NCBI GenBank assembly: GCA_044442725.1
Contig: JBISJR010000001.1
Coordinates: forward strand, 186,001-250,000
Origin: Makana sp044442725
GTDB taxonomy: Bacteria; Pseudomonadota; Gammaproteobacteria; Enterobacterales; Enterobacteriaceae
Direction of reading: 5' to 3'
Length of the DNA stretch: 64,000 nt
In this document: piece by piece, positions 16,855 to 24,622 of the stretch
Layout: every line of letters starts with the position of its first letter
Position numbering within the stretch: the first letter of the stretch is position 1
Made by a program: the position numbers and the translations under genes
The notes under the pieces: model-generated
What the model was told of the DNA's origin: nothing
Database searches by the model: none
What the model saw: only the letters and a program-made list of their open reading frames with translations

Positions 16855-18969
16855 TTATTTATTTTTTTTAGATTGTATTGCAGTTATTGCAATTGTATAT
16901 ATTATATCTTCAATATTAGAACCTCTAGATAAATCATTAACTGGTTTTTTTATACCTTGTAAAATAGGCCCTATAGATATAATATTAGATGTTCTTTGAA
17001 CTGCTTTATAAGTTGTATTGCCTGTGTTTAAATCTGGAAAAATAAATACATTAGCTTTTCCTTTCAATGGTGAATTTGGAGATTTCAACATAGCAATATC
17101 TGACATCACAGCAGCATCATATTGTATGGGTCCGTCTATTATAATATCTGGTCTTTTTTTTTTTACAATATTTGTAGCTTCTCTAACTTTATCAACATCA
17201 ATTCCATAACCAGAATTACCAGTAGAATATGATATCATAGCTACATGAGGAATAATATTAAATTTTATTGCTGAATCAGAAGATTGAATTGCTATTTCTG
17301 ATAACTGTTCTGAAGTTGGATTTATATTTATAGCACAATCACCATAAATTAATACTTTATCATTTAATAACATAAAAAAAATAGATGATACTGTTGAAAC
17401 ACCTGGTAATGTTTTTATTATTTGAAGGGGTGGTTTTATTGTATTAGCAGTTGTATTCACTGCTCCTGATACAATACCGTCAACTTCAGAATTTTTTAAC
17501 ATTAAAGTTGCTAAAACAACATTATCTTTTAATTGTTTAATTGCTTTTTCTTCTGTCATACCTTTATGTTTTCTTATTTCAATTAATTTAGATATATAAT
17601 TCATTCTTATTTTATTTGGATTAATTATTTCAATTTTATTTTCTAAATTAATACCTTGATTATATGATAATTGTTTTATTTTTTCTGGATTTCCTATTAA
17701 TAAACAATTAGCTATTTTTTTCTTATAACAAATATATGCAGCTTTAATAATACGTGGATCATAACCTTCAGGTAAAATAATTTTTTTATTTTCTTTTTTA
17801 GCCATTTCAATTAATTTATATTTAAATATATATGGAGATAGTTTTATTTTTTTATTAAAAGAAACATTTAATGATTTAATAAAAGAAATTCTAATATATT
17901 TGTAAATATATTTTTTTATTTTATTTATTTTAATATTTTCTTTAAAAGGAAATTTTAATTCAAATTTTTGTAAATTAATATATGTATTAAAAATATCATA
18001 TTGTGTATTAAAAATTGGTAATCCTGTTTTTAAAGCTTTTTTACATAAATTATTTGTTAGAAATTTCATTTCTTGTCCATTTGTTAACAATAAAGAAGAT
18101 ATTTTAATACCGTTCATTACTGAAAGACAAGATGATATAAATATATCAAATCTGTTATTAGGGATAACTATCATTGAACCATTTTTAAATTTATTAGATA
18201 TTTTTATAATATTAAAATCTGAACAAATAATTTTATTAACTAATCTAGATTTTATATCTCCTTTATTGATAATTTTTCCTTTAATATGATTTAATATATC
18301 AATAGAATTTATATAATTAATATTATAATTCCATGGAATGCATCCTATTATTGGTATTTTCAATTCAAAAGAAATTTTTTCAAAATCAATATTTATTATT
18401 TTTGATTTGTTAGATTTATGAAAAATAAATGAAATATCTGAATATGATTGATTATTTTTATATATAGGTGCATTTATTTTATTAAAAATAACACCAATAA
18501 TGTTTTTATTTTTTACACCACCATATTTTGTAAATAATATATTTACTCTTTGTTTTAATTCTTTAAAATTATTATTTTCAGGTGTAAATAAAAAAATTAT
18601 ATCTGTATTTAATAATTTTGCAATTTCATAATTAATAGACATTTCAAAATTATTATTTGAAAATGGTATTAAACCTTCCAATATAAATATTTTATTATTA
18701 TTACAATATTTATTATAAATAGATATTATTTTTTCAAATAAAATTTCTTTTTTATTAGAAAAAATTAATTTTTTTAAATATTCTAAAGATATGAAATTTA
18801 AATTTTTTTCTTTTTTAATATTTATTTTTTCTTGATATATATCTTGATTTATTAAATTAAGATATTCTACATCTATATTATATTTTTTTATATAATATAT
18901 TAAACTAATACTAATACTTTTTAATCCTACATATTTACTTGTTGGAATTAACATAATAACACGAGACAT
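16855..18969 (-). CDS. pta: Phosphate acetyltransferase
   Basis: Pta converts acetyl-CoA and phosphate to acetyl phosphate and CoA. The 704 residues (E. coli 714) contain the N-terminal DRTGG/P-loop-like regulatory region (MSRVIMLIPTSKYVGLKS; degenerate compared with E. coli) and a C-terminal catalytic domain from about residue 390 with LPEGYDPRI, VSGAVNTTANTI, YSTGNSGYG and FPDLNTGNTTYKAVQR. It lies downstream of ackA with a 64-base gap, the same ackA-pta operon as in E. coli. With AckA it can turn acetyl-CoA into acetate and ATP. Confidence 0.96.
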   Translation of the reverse strand: MSRVIMLIPTSKYVGLKSISISLIYYIKKYNIDVEYLNLINQDIYQEKINIKKEKNLNFISLEYLKKLIFSNKKEILFEKIISIYNKYCNNNKIFILEGLIPFSNNNFEMSINYEIAKLLNTDIIFLFTPENNNFKELKQRVNILFTKYGGVKNKNIIGVIFNKINAPIYKNNQSYSDISFIFHKSNKSKIINIDFEKISFELKIPIIGCIPWNYNINYINSIDILNHIKGKIINKGDIKSRLVNKIICSDFNIIKISNKFKNGSMIVIPNNRFDIFISSCLSVMNGIKISSLLLTNGQEMKFLTNNLCKKALKTGLPIFNTQYDIFNTYINLQKFELKFPFKENIKINKIKKYIYKYIRISFIKSLNVSFNKKIKLSPYIFKYKLIEMAKKENKKIILPEGYDPRIIKAAYICYKKKIANCLLIGNPEKIKQLSYNQGINLENKIEIINPNKIRMNYISKLIEIRKHKGMTEEKAIKQLKDNVVLATLMLKNSEVDGIVSGAVNTTANTIKPPLQIIKTLPGVSTVSSIFFMLLNDKVLIYGDCAININPTSEQLSEIAIQSSDSAIKFNIIPHVAMISYSTGNSGYGIDVDKVREATNIVKKKRPDIIIDGPIQYDAAVMSDIAMLKSPNSPLKGKANVFIFPDLNTGNTTYKAVQRTSNIISIGPILQGIKKPVNDLSRGSNIEDIIYTIAITAIQSKKNK

Positions 18970-19033
18970 TGTAAACCTCTATTTAAATTTTAATTATTTA
19001 AAAACAAATTTAAATAAAAAATATTTAATATTA

Positions 19034-20233
19034 TTATTTGTTTATTAAATATGATGTATTATGTGCTATTATTAAATCTTCTTTAGTTGTAATTACTATA
19101 GATTTAAGACTATTTTTTTTTGTTATTAATCCTGTTTTTCCAAAACAAATTTTTTTATTTTTATTATTATCTATAAAAAAACCCAATAAAGATAATCTAT
19201 TTAATGTTAGTTTACGTAACATATATGAATTTTCACCAATTCCTCCTGTAAATATCAATGCATCCAATTTTCCATTCATAAGAGAACTATATGATCCAAT
19301 ATATTTAGCTAAACGATGACAATATATATTCATAGCTCTTCTTGCATTTTCTTTATAATAATAATTTTTTTCAACAAATCTAAAATCACTATTTTTTTCA
19401 GTAATACCTAGTAATCCAGATTTTTTATTTAAAATTTTATTTATATCATAAGTAGAAAATTTTAATATATCATGTAAATAAAAAATAATAGATGGATCTA
19501 TATCACCGCTTCTTGTACCCATAACCAATCCTTCCAAAGGAGTCATACCCATAGATGTATCAACACATTTTCCGTTTCTAATAGCAGATATAGAACTACC
19601 ATTTCCTAAATGACATATAATTAAATTGTTATTACTATTTTTTTTTTTAAGTATTTTTTTTGCTTCTAATTTTATATATAAATTACTAGTTCCATGTGCT
19701 CCATAACGTCTTATTTTATGTTTTTTATATAAAAAATATGGTATAGGATATAAGTATGATTCTTCTGGAATTGTTTGATGAAATGCAGTATCAAAAACTG
19801 CTACATTATTTTTTGATAATTTTGGAAATAATTTGAAAGATTCATTAATACCAATTAAATGAGCAGGATTGTGTAATGGTGCAAAAGGTATAGAATTTTT
19901 AATTTCTTTTATAACTTCATCATTTATTAAAACTGATTTTTTAAATTTTTCACCTCCATGTACAATTCTATGACCAATACCTATTATATTATTTGATATA
20001 TTTTTATTTTTTTCCAAAATATTATTTACTATAAATAAAATAGCTTTTTTATGATTACAATAATCACCAAGTAAAAATTTTTTATGTATTTTATTTATGT
20101 TATATTTTATTATAGATTTTTTTATATTTAAACATTCAGCACATCCATTAATATATTTAAAATTATTAATTACATTAATAATAGAAAATTTTATAGATGA
20201 ACTACCACAATTAAAAACTAATATTAATTTCAT
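19034..20233 (-). CDS. ackA: Acetate kinase
   Basis: AckA transfers phosphate from acetyl phosphate to ADP, giving acetate and ATP. The 399 residues match the family. Key elements of the sugar kinase/actin fold are present: FNCGSSSIKF at the N-terminus, HRIVHGG with the substrate Arg, FDTAFHQT, YGAHGTS with the active-site His, GTRSGDIDPS with the catalytic Arg, and GIGENS. TTKEDLIIA near the C-terminus has the metal-binding Glu. It is the first gene of the ackA-pta operon on the minus strand. Confidence 0.97.
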   Translation of the reverse strand: MKLILVFNCGSSSIKFSIINVINNFKYINGCAECLNIKKSIIKYNINKIHKKFLLGDYCNHKKAILFIVNNILEKNKNISNNIIGIGHRIVHGGEKFKKSVLINDEVIKEIKNSIPFAPLHNPAHLIGINESFKLFPKLSKNNVAVFDTAFHQTIPEESYLYPIPYFLYKKHKIRRYGAHGTSNLYIKLEAKKILKKKNSNNNLIICHLGNGSSISAIRNGKCVDTSMGMTPLEGLVMGTRSGDIDPSIIFYLHDILKFSTYDINKILNKKSGLLGITEKNSDFRFVEKNYYYKENARRAMNIYCHRLAKYIGSYSSLMNGKLDALIFTGGIGENSYMLRKLTLNRLSLLGFFIDNNKNKKICFGKTGLITKKNSLKSIVITTKEDLIIAHNTSYLINK

Positions 20234-20378
20234 AAAAATTAATTAACCTTTATTTCTTATGAAAAATAATTAAATTTGATATTTATTTATTTAAATTTAA
20301 TATATATTAAATAATATTTCAATATTTTAATATAAATTTTAATAAATTAATTAAGTAATTTATTTACTAAATTTTTTA

Positions 20379-20408
20379 TTGATAAAATTAATTTTATAAG
20401 TATATAAT
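20379..20408 (+). promoter_or_regulatory. Likely sigma-70 promoter of the tRNA cluster
   Basis: TTGATA (20379-20384) and TATAAT (20403-20408) are separated by 18 bases and end 23 bases before tRNA-Ile. The -10 is consensus and the -35 has five of six consensus bases. In DNA this rich in A/T such matches arise by chance, so the call rests mainly on placement just before the tRNA cluster. Confidence 0.45.
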
Positions 20409-20431
20409 TAATTTATATTTTTTATTTTTAA

Positions 20432-20504
20432 AGGCCTATAGCTCAGTGGTTAGAGTGCACCCCTGATAAGGGTGAGGTCGGTGGTTCAAATCCACCTAGG
20501 CCTA
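20432..20504 (+). tRNA. tRNA-Ile (anticodon GAT)
   Basis: The acceptor AGGCCUA/UAGGCCU pairs perfectly, the anticodon stem CACCC/GGGUG encloses CUGAUAA (anticodon GAU), and the T-loop is UUCAAAU. The sequence is close to E. coli tRNA-Ile(GAU). CCA is not encoded. In E. coli this tRNA lies in rRNA operon spacers; here it stands alone in front of the Thr-Tyr-Gly-Thr cluster, with no rRNA nearby. Confidence 0.95.
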
Positions 20505-20632
20505 TTAAATTTAATTTAAAATTAAAACAATTAAATATATTCAATTGTTAATATTTAATAAAGATGTTATTATTTAAAATAAATTTTAAGTTTTATTTAT
20601 ATTAATTTTAAAAAATTAAAATTTATTTTTAT

Positions 20633-20706
20633 GCCGGTATAGCTCAGCATGGGAGAGCAACTGATTTGTAATCAGTAGGTCAAAGGTTCAATTCCTTTTG
20701 CCGGCA
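20633..20706 (+). tRNA. thrU: tRNA-Thr (anticodon TGT)
   Basis: Acceptor GCCGGUA/UGCCGGC (one G-U pair) and anticodon stem ACUGA/UCAGU enclosing UUUGUAA give anticodon UGU for ACA codons. It is followed 9 bases later by tRNA-Tyr. Order and identity match E. coli thrU, first of thrU-tyrU-glyT-thrT. CCA is not encoded. Confidence 0.95.
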
Positions 20707-20714
20707 TTTTTAAT

Positions 20715-20796
20715 GGTGGGGTTCCCGAGCGGACAAAGGGAGCAGACTGTAAATCTGCCGTTATTTACTTCGAAGGTTCGAATCCTTCCCCCACCA
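20715..20796 (+). tRNA. tyrU: tRNA-Tyr (anticodon GTA)
   Basis: This is a class II tRNA with acceptor GGUGGGG/CCCCACC, anticodon stem GCAGA/UCUGC enclosing CUGUAAA (anticodon GUA), a long variable arm and T-stem GAAGG/CCUUC. It matches E. coli tyrU in the same cluster position. CCA is not encoded after the discriminator A. Confidence 0.95.
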
Positions 20797-20854
20797 AAAT
20801 ATAATATTTATATATTAAAAATTAATTTTAAAATTTTATTTTTTAATAAAATTC

Positions 20855-20926
20855 GCGGGTATATTATAATGGAAATTATATCATCCTTCCAAGTTGATGA
20901 TGTGGGTTCAATTCCCACTACCCGCT
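20855..20926 (+). tRNA. glyT: tRNA-Gly (anticodon TCC)
   Basis: Acceptor GCGGGUA/UACCCGC and T-stem GUGGG/CCCAC are perfect. The anticodon loop CUUCCAA gives anticodon UCC for GGA and GGG. The anticodon stem UCAUC/GUUGA has an internal U-U mismatch where E. coli glyT has a G-C pair. Position matches glyT. CCA is not encoded. Confidence 0.93.
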
Positions 20927-20934
20927 TAAAATTT

Positions 20935-21007
20935 GCTGATATAGCTCAGTTGGAAGAGCACATCCTTGGTAAGGATGAGGTCAGCAGTTCAAATCTGCTT
21001 ATCAGCA
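20935..21007 (+). tRNA. thrT: tRNA-Thr (anticodon GGT)
   Basis: Acceptor GCUGAUA/UAUCAGC and anticodon stem CAUCC/GGAUG enclose UUGGUAA, giving anticodon GGU for ACC and ACU. It follows tRNA-Gly by 8 bases, as in the E. coli thrU-tyrU-glyT-thrT operon. The tufB gene that follows in E. coli is absent; secE comes next. CCA is not encoded. Confidence 0.95.
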
Positions 21008-21011
21008 TTTA

Positions 21012-21077
21012 AAAAAAAATAATAAAAATTAATATACTTAATAATAATTAAATATATTAATTTTTATTATTTTTTTT
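21012..21077 (+). terminator. Hairpin after the tRNA cluster
   Basis: A perfect 25-bp A/T-only inverted repeat (arms 21012-21036 and 21053-21077, 16-base loop) starts 5 bases after tRNA-Thr(GGT). The left arm opens with eight A and the right arm closes with seven or more T, so it works as a stem plus U-tract. It probably ends the tRNA transcript and separates it from secE. Confidence 0.55.
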
Positions 21078-21246
21078 AAATATATTAATAATTTATAAAT
21101 AAATTTTTATTGAAATAAAATATTTTTTATTTTAAATAAATAGTATATTTTATAAAAGTAAAATAATTAAATTTAATTAAATATTTTACTTTAATTATTT
21201 TACAATTAAAATTAATAATAATTTATTTATAAATAAAAGGTTTAAA

Positions 21247-21630
21247 ATGATAATTAATATTAAAAAAAAAAATAATTTTAAAAAAAAAGAAATTTTTAAA
21301 TTTTTAACAATAATATTTTTATTATTTACTGAACAATTAATAAATTTATTTTTAAAAAAAAAAAAATTTATTATTAAATATATAATTAAAACAATTATTA
21401 TTGTAATTTCATATTTGATTTTAATTACAACATATAAATTTAAACGCATTGTTTTAATTTTTAATAAATATATAATAGAAATTATTAATTCAACTTGGCC
21501 AAGTTTAAAAGAAACATTAATTATTACAATAATTATATTTTTTTTGACAATTATAATTTCTATTTTTATATTTTTATTAGATAATACTATATTAAATATA
21601 ATATATTTTTTTATTAATTTAAAGGTTTAA
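21247..21630 (+). CDS. secE: Preprotein translocase subunit SecE
   Basis: SecE clamps SecY in the membrane translocon. The 127 residues equal the E. coli length and form three hydrophobic segments, the three-helix enterobacterial form. Just before the last helix is INSTWPSLKETL, the conserved amphipathic hinge (WP..KET) of SecE. The ATG follows AAAGG. It overlaps no real gene, although the opposite strand is open. nusG starts 6 bases after its stop codon. Sequence is otherwise low-complexity, so identity depends on the hinge motif and context. Confidence 0.92.
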   Translation: MIINIKKKNNFKKKEIFKFLTIIFLLFTEQLINLFLKKKKFIIKYIIKTIIIVISYLILITTYKFKRIVLIFNKYIIEIINSTWPSLKETLIITIIIFFLTIIISIFIFLLDNTILNIIYFFINLKV

Positions 21631-21636
21631 ATTTTT

Positions 21637-22176
21637 ATGAATTTTAAAAAAAAATGGTATATTGTACAAGTTATTTCTGGTAAAGAAAAAAAAATAATTA
21701 ATACAATTAAAGAAAACATAAAAATATACAATATGAAAAAATTGTTTGGTGAAATAATAATGCCAATAGAAAAAGTTTTAGAAATAAAAAAAGGATATCA
21801 TAAAAAAACTGAATTTAAATTTTTTCCTGGATATATTTTAATAAAAATGTTAATGAATAACAAAAGCTGGCATTTTATAAAAAGAATTCCAAAAATTATT
21901 AATTTTATAGGTGGAGCCAGTTTCAATCCTTTAAATATTAAAGAAAAAGAAGTTAATAAAATTAAATTTAATTTAAAAAATATTAATAATAATCCAAGAC
22001 CAAAAACTATTTTTGAAACAGGTGAATTAATAAGAGTAAAAGATGGTCCATTTTCTGATTTTAATGGAATAGTAGAAGAAATTGATTATGAAAAAAATCG
22101 TTTAAAATTATCAATATCAATATTTAGTAGATCAACACCTGTAGATCTTAATTTTGATCAAGTAGAAAAAATTTAA
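21637..22176 (+). CDS. nusG: Transcription termination/antitermination protein NusG
   Basis: NusG binds the RNA polymerase clamp, increases processivity and links polymerase to Rho or ribosomes. The NGN domain starts KKWYIVQVISGKEKK and holds FPGYILIKM and WHFIKRIPKI; the C-terminal KOW domain has GELIRVKDGPFSDFNGIVEEID. Length is 179 residues (E. coli 181). It follows secE in the conserved secE-nusG pair and leads into rplK after a 125-base spacer. Confidence 0.96.
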   Translation: MNFKKKWYIVQVISGKEKKIINTIKENIKIYNMKKLFGEIIMPIEKVLEIKKGYHKKTEFKFFPGYILIKMLMNNKSWHFIKRIPKIINFIGGASFNPLNIKEKEVNKIKFNLKNINNNPRPKTIFETGELIRVKDGPFSDFNGIVEEIDYEKNRLKLSISIFSRSTPVDLNFDQVEKI

Positions 22177-22301
22177 ATTTTAATTTTTTTTATTGATTAT
22201 ATAAATAATTTAATATATAAAATATTCTATTTATTTATTTATTTATTAAATTTTTAATTAAATATTTTTATTAAAAAAAATTAAATTTATATGAGATTAA
22301 T

Positions 22302-22730
22302 ATGATAAAAAAAATAAAAATTTGTATAAAATTGCAAGTATTATCAGGAATGGCAAATCCAAGTCCTCCTATTGGTCCTGCATTGGGACAACATGGAGTT
22401 AATATAATAAAATTTTGTAAAATGTTTAATTTAAAAACTGAAAAAATAGAAAAAGGAATTCCTATTCCAGTTATTATAAATGTTTTTTATGATAAATCTT
22501 TTACTTTTATTATTAAAACAGCACCTACATCTTTTCTTTTAAAAAAAGCAGCAGGAATTAAATTAGGATCTAGTAAACCAAATAAAGAAAAAGTTGGTAA
22601 AATAAAAAAAAGTGAAATTTATGAAATAGCAAAAACAAAATCATGTGATATGACAGGAACTAACATAAAATCTATGTATAAATCGATTTTAGGTACAGCT
22701 TATTCAATAGGACTGTTATTAGAGGATTAA
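22302..22730 (+). CDS. rplK: 50S ribosomal protein L11
   Basis: L11 forms the GTPase-associated centre with 23S rRNA and the L10-L7/L12 stalk. The N-terminal signature KLQVLSGMANPSPPIGPALG and the C-terminal rRNA-binding domain (AKTKSCDMTGTNIKSMYKSI, ending in GTAYSIG) are intact over 142 residues, the E. coli length. rplA starts one base after its stop codon, so the two are translationally coupled. Confidence 0.97.
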   Translation: MIKKIKICIKLQVLSGMANPSPPIGPALGQHGVNIIKFCKMFNLKTEKIEKGIPIPVIINVFYDKSFTFIIKTAPTSFLLKKAAGIKLGSSKPNKEKVGKIKKSEIYEIAKTKSCDMTGTNIKSMYKSILGTAYSIGLLLED

Positions 22731-22731
22731 A

Positions 22732-23436
22732 ATGTCCAATTTTAGTAAAAGAATGAAAAAATTAAATAAAAATTTAAATTTTACAATTAATTATAAAATA
22801 CAAGATGCATTAAATATTCTAAAAAAATTATCTACAGTAGATTTTATAGAAAGTGTAGATATTTCTATAAAATTAGGAATTAAATATAATGATACTAATC
22901 AAAATGTAATAGGTAGTACAATACTTCCTTATGGGACTGGACGTAAAATTATTATTGCAGTATTTGCAGAAGGAAAAAATGCAAATGATGCTATATTATA
23001 TGGAGCAGATTTTGTTGGAATGGAAAGTTTATATAATAAGATTAAAAATGGATATAAAAATATAGATGTAATAATTGCATCAGAAGATACAATGTATATT
23101 GTTAATAAATTAGGTAATATTTTAGGACCTCGTGGTTTAATGCCTAATTATAATTTTGGAACAATTACAAAAAATATTATTGAATCTGTTAAAAATTTTA
23201 AAAAAGGACAAATTAATTATAAAAATGATAAATTTGGTGTAATTAATACAACTTTTGGAAAAATAAATTTTAATAATTTAAAATTAATAAAAAATTTAGA
23301 AAATTTAATTTTATCTATTAAAAAAAATAAACCTGTTAATTCAAAAGGAACTTATATTAAAAAAATTAAAATATCTACTACAATGGGGGTTGGTTTATCA
23401 ATTGATAAAAATAGTTTATTTGATAAAAAAATATAA
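22732..23436 (+). CDS. rplA: 50S ribosomal protein L1
   Basis: L1 forms the mobile stalk at the E site and, in E. coli, represses its own rplKA operon. The 234 residues equal the E. coli length. Diagnostic segments are LPYGTGRK, GADFVG, LGPRGLMPN and the C-terminal TTMGVGLSID. It is cotranscribed with rplK; a 75-base spacer precedes rplJ. Length and segments make the identification firm. Confidence 0.97.
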   Translation: MSNFSKRMKKLNKNLNFTINYKIQDALNILKKLSTVDFIESVDISIKLGIKYNDTNQNVIGSTILPYGTGRKIIIAVFAEGKNANDAILYGADFVGMESLYNKIKNGYKNIDVIIASEDTMYIVNKLGNILGPRGLMPNYNFGTITKNIIESVKNFKKGQINYKNDKFGVINTTFGKINFNNLKLIKNLENLILSIKKNKPVNSKGTYIKKIKISTTMGVGLSIDKNSLFDKKI

Positions 23437-23511
23437 TTATATTAATTTAAATATTTAAATATTATAAATTATTTTATAATATTATTTATAATAATTAAAA
23501 GAGATAATTTC

Positions 23512-24006
23512 ATGATATTAAAATTAAAAAATAAAAAAAATATTGTAAAAGAAATTATTGAAAAATCAAAAAAAGCTATTTCTATAGTTATTGCTCAATA
23601 TAGTGGTGTTACATCTAATCAAATGAATGAATTAAGAAAACTATGTATTAAAAAAAATGTTTATATTAAAGTAATTAAAAATACTTTAATGAAAAAAATA
23701 ATTCGAAAAACAACTTTTAAATGTTTAGAAAATATTTTTTTAGGTCAAAATATAATTGCTTTATCTAATGATAATCCAGGTGATGCAGCTAGATTATTTA
23801 AAAAATTTTCTAAAAAAAATTCTTTTTTAAAAATAAGAAATGCTTCATTTGAAGGCAAAAAAATAGAATTATCTCAAATAAGTTTTCTTTCTGATATGCC
23901 AACTTATTTAGAGTCAATATCAATGCTAATATTTATTATAAAAGAATTATGTATATTAAAATTAATTCGAATTTTAAAATCATTGTGTTATAATAAAAAA
24001 ACATAA
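23512..24006 (+). CDS. rplJ: 50S ribosomal protein L10
   Basis: L10 anchors L7/L12 dimers to the ribosome. The N-terminal rRNA-binding part shows VIAQYSGVTSNQMNELRKLC and the following VKVIKNTLMKK-type segment; the C-terminal helix that carries L7/L12 is short and Ile/Leu-rich. It has 164 residues (E. coli 165). The ATG follows a GAGAT Shine-Dalgarno-like element. It precedes rplL by 85 bases. I see no GC-containing fold in the leader that would match the E. coli L10 autoregulatory site. Confidence 0.94.
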   Translation: MILKLKNKKNIVKEIIEKSKKAISIVIAQYSGVTSNQMNELRKLCIKKNVYIKVIKNTLMKKIIRKTTFKCLENIFLGQNIIALSNDNPGDAARLFKKFSKKNSFLKIRNASFEGKKIELSQISFLSDMPTYLESISMLIFIIKELCILKLIRILKSLCYNKKT

Positions 24007-24091
24007 ATATAATTTGTATATATAAATAAATATTTAATATTTTTTATAAAATTTAATATTTATATAAAAATTTTATTTTTTAGGAAATTTT

Positions 24092-24454
24092 ATGTCTATT
24101 AATAAAAAACAAATTCTAGATGCAATTTCAAAAATGTCAATAATTGAAGTTATGGATTTAGTTAAAATGATGGAAAAAAAATTTAATATATCTTCTAATT
24201 TAGATATAAATAAAAAAAATTCTAATAAAATAAAAGAAGAAAAAACTGAATTTAACGTTATTTTAAATAAAATAGGATCAAATAAAATTTCAATAATTAA
24301 AATTGTTCGTAGTATTACTGGTCTTGGTTTAAAAGAATCAAAAGATCTTGTAGAGTCACCTAAAGCTATAATAAAAGAAAAAATAAGTAAAGATGAAGCT
24401 ATATCTATTAAAAAAAATTTAGAAGATTCAGGTGCTTCTGTAACTATTAATTAA
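24092..24454 (+). CDS. rplL: 50S ribosomal protein L7/L12
   Basis: L7/L12 is the multicopy stalk protein that recruits translational GTPases. The N-terminal dimerisation helix (MSINKKQILDAISKMSIIEV), a hinge of about residues 38-52 that is here Lys/Asn/Ser instead of the usual Ala-rich sequence, and the C-terminal domain (ITGLGLKESKDLVES) are clear. It has 120 residues (E. coli 121). TAGGAAATTTT gives the Shine-Dalgarno. A 168-base A/T-rich spacer precedes rpoB. Confidence 0.96.
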   Translation: MSINKKQILDAISKMSIIEVMDLVKMMEKKFNISSNLDINKKNSNKIKEEKTEFNVILNKIGSNKISIIKIVRSITGLGLKESKDLVESPKAIIKEKISKDEAISIKKNLEDSGASVTIN

Positions 24455-24622
24455 TTTAAATTAAAAATTGTGACTTGTATATTAAATACTTGTCTTTTTA
24501 TATAAAATTATTATATTTTTAAATCATATTAAAATTAATAAATTAAAATATTTTATACATAAATATGTTATATATATTTTATTTATTATTTTTAATATTT
24601 TATTTTATAAGTCAAATATAAA

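Noticed and set aside
21195..21449. Minus-strand hydrophobic frame opposite secE
   Set aside because: It is the antisense of the secE membrane helices; the plus frame has the SecE hinge motif, a Shine-Dalgarno and the right neighbours.
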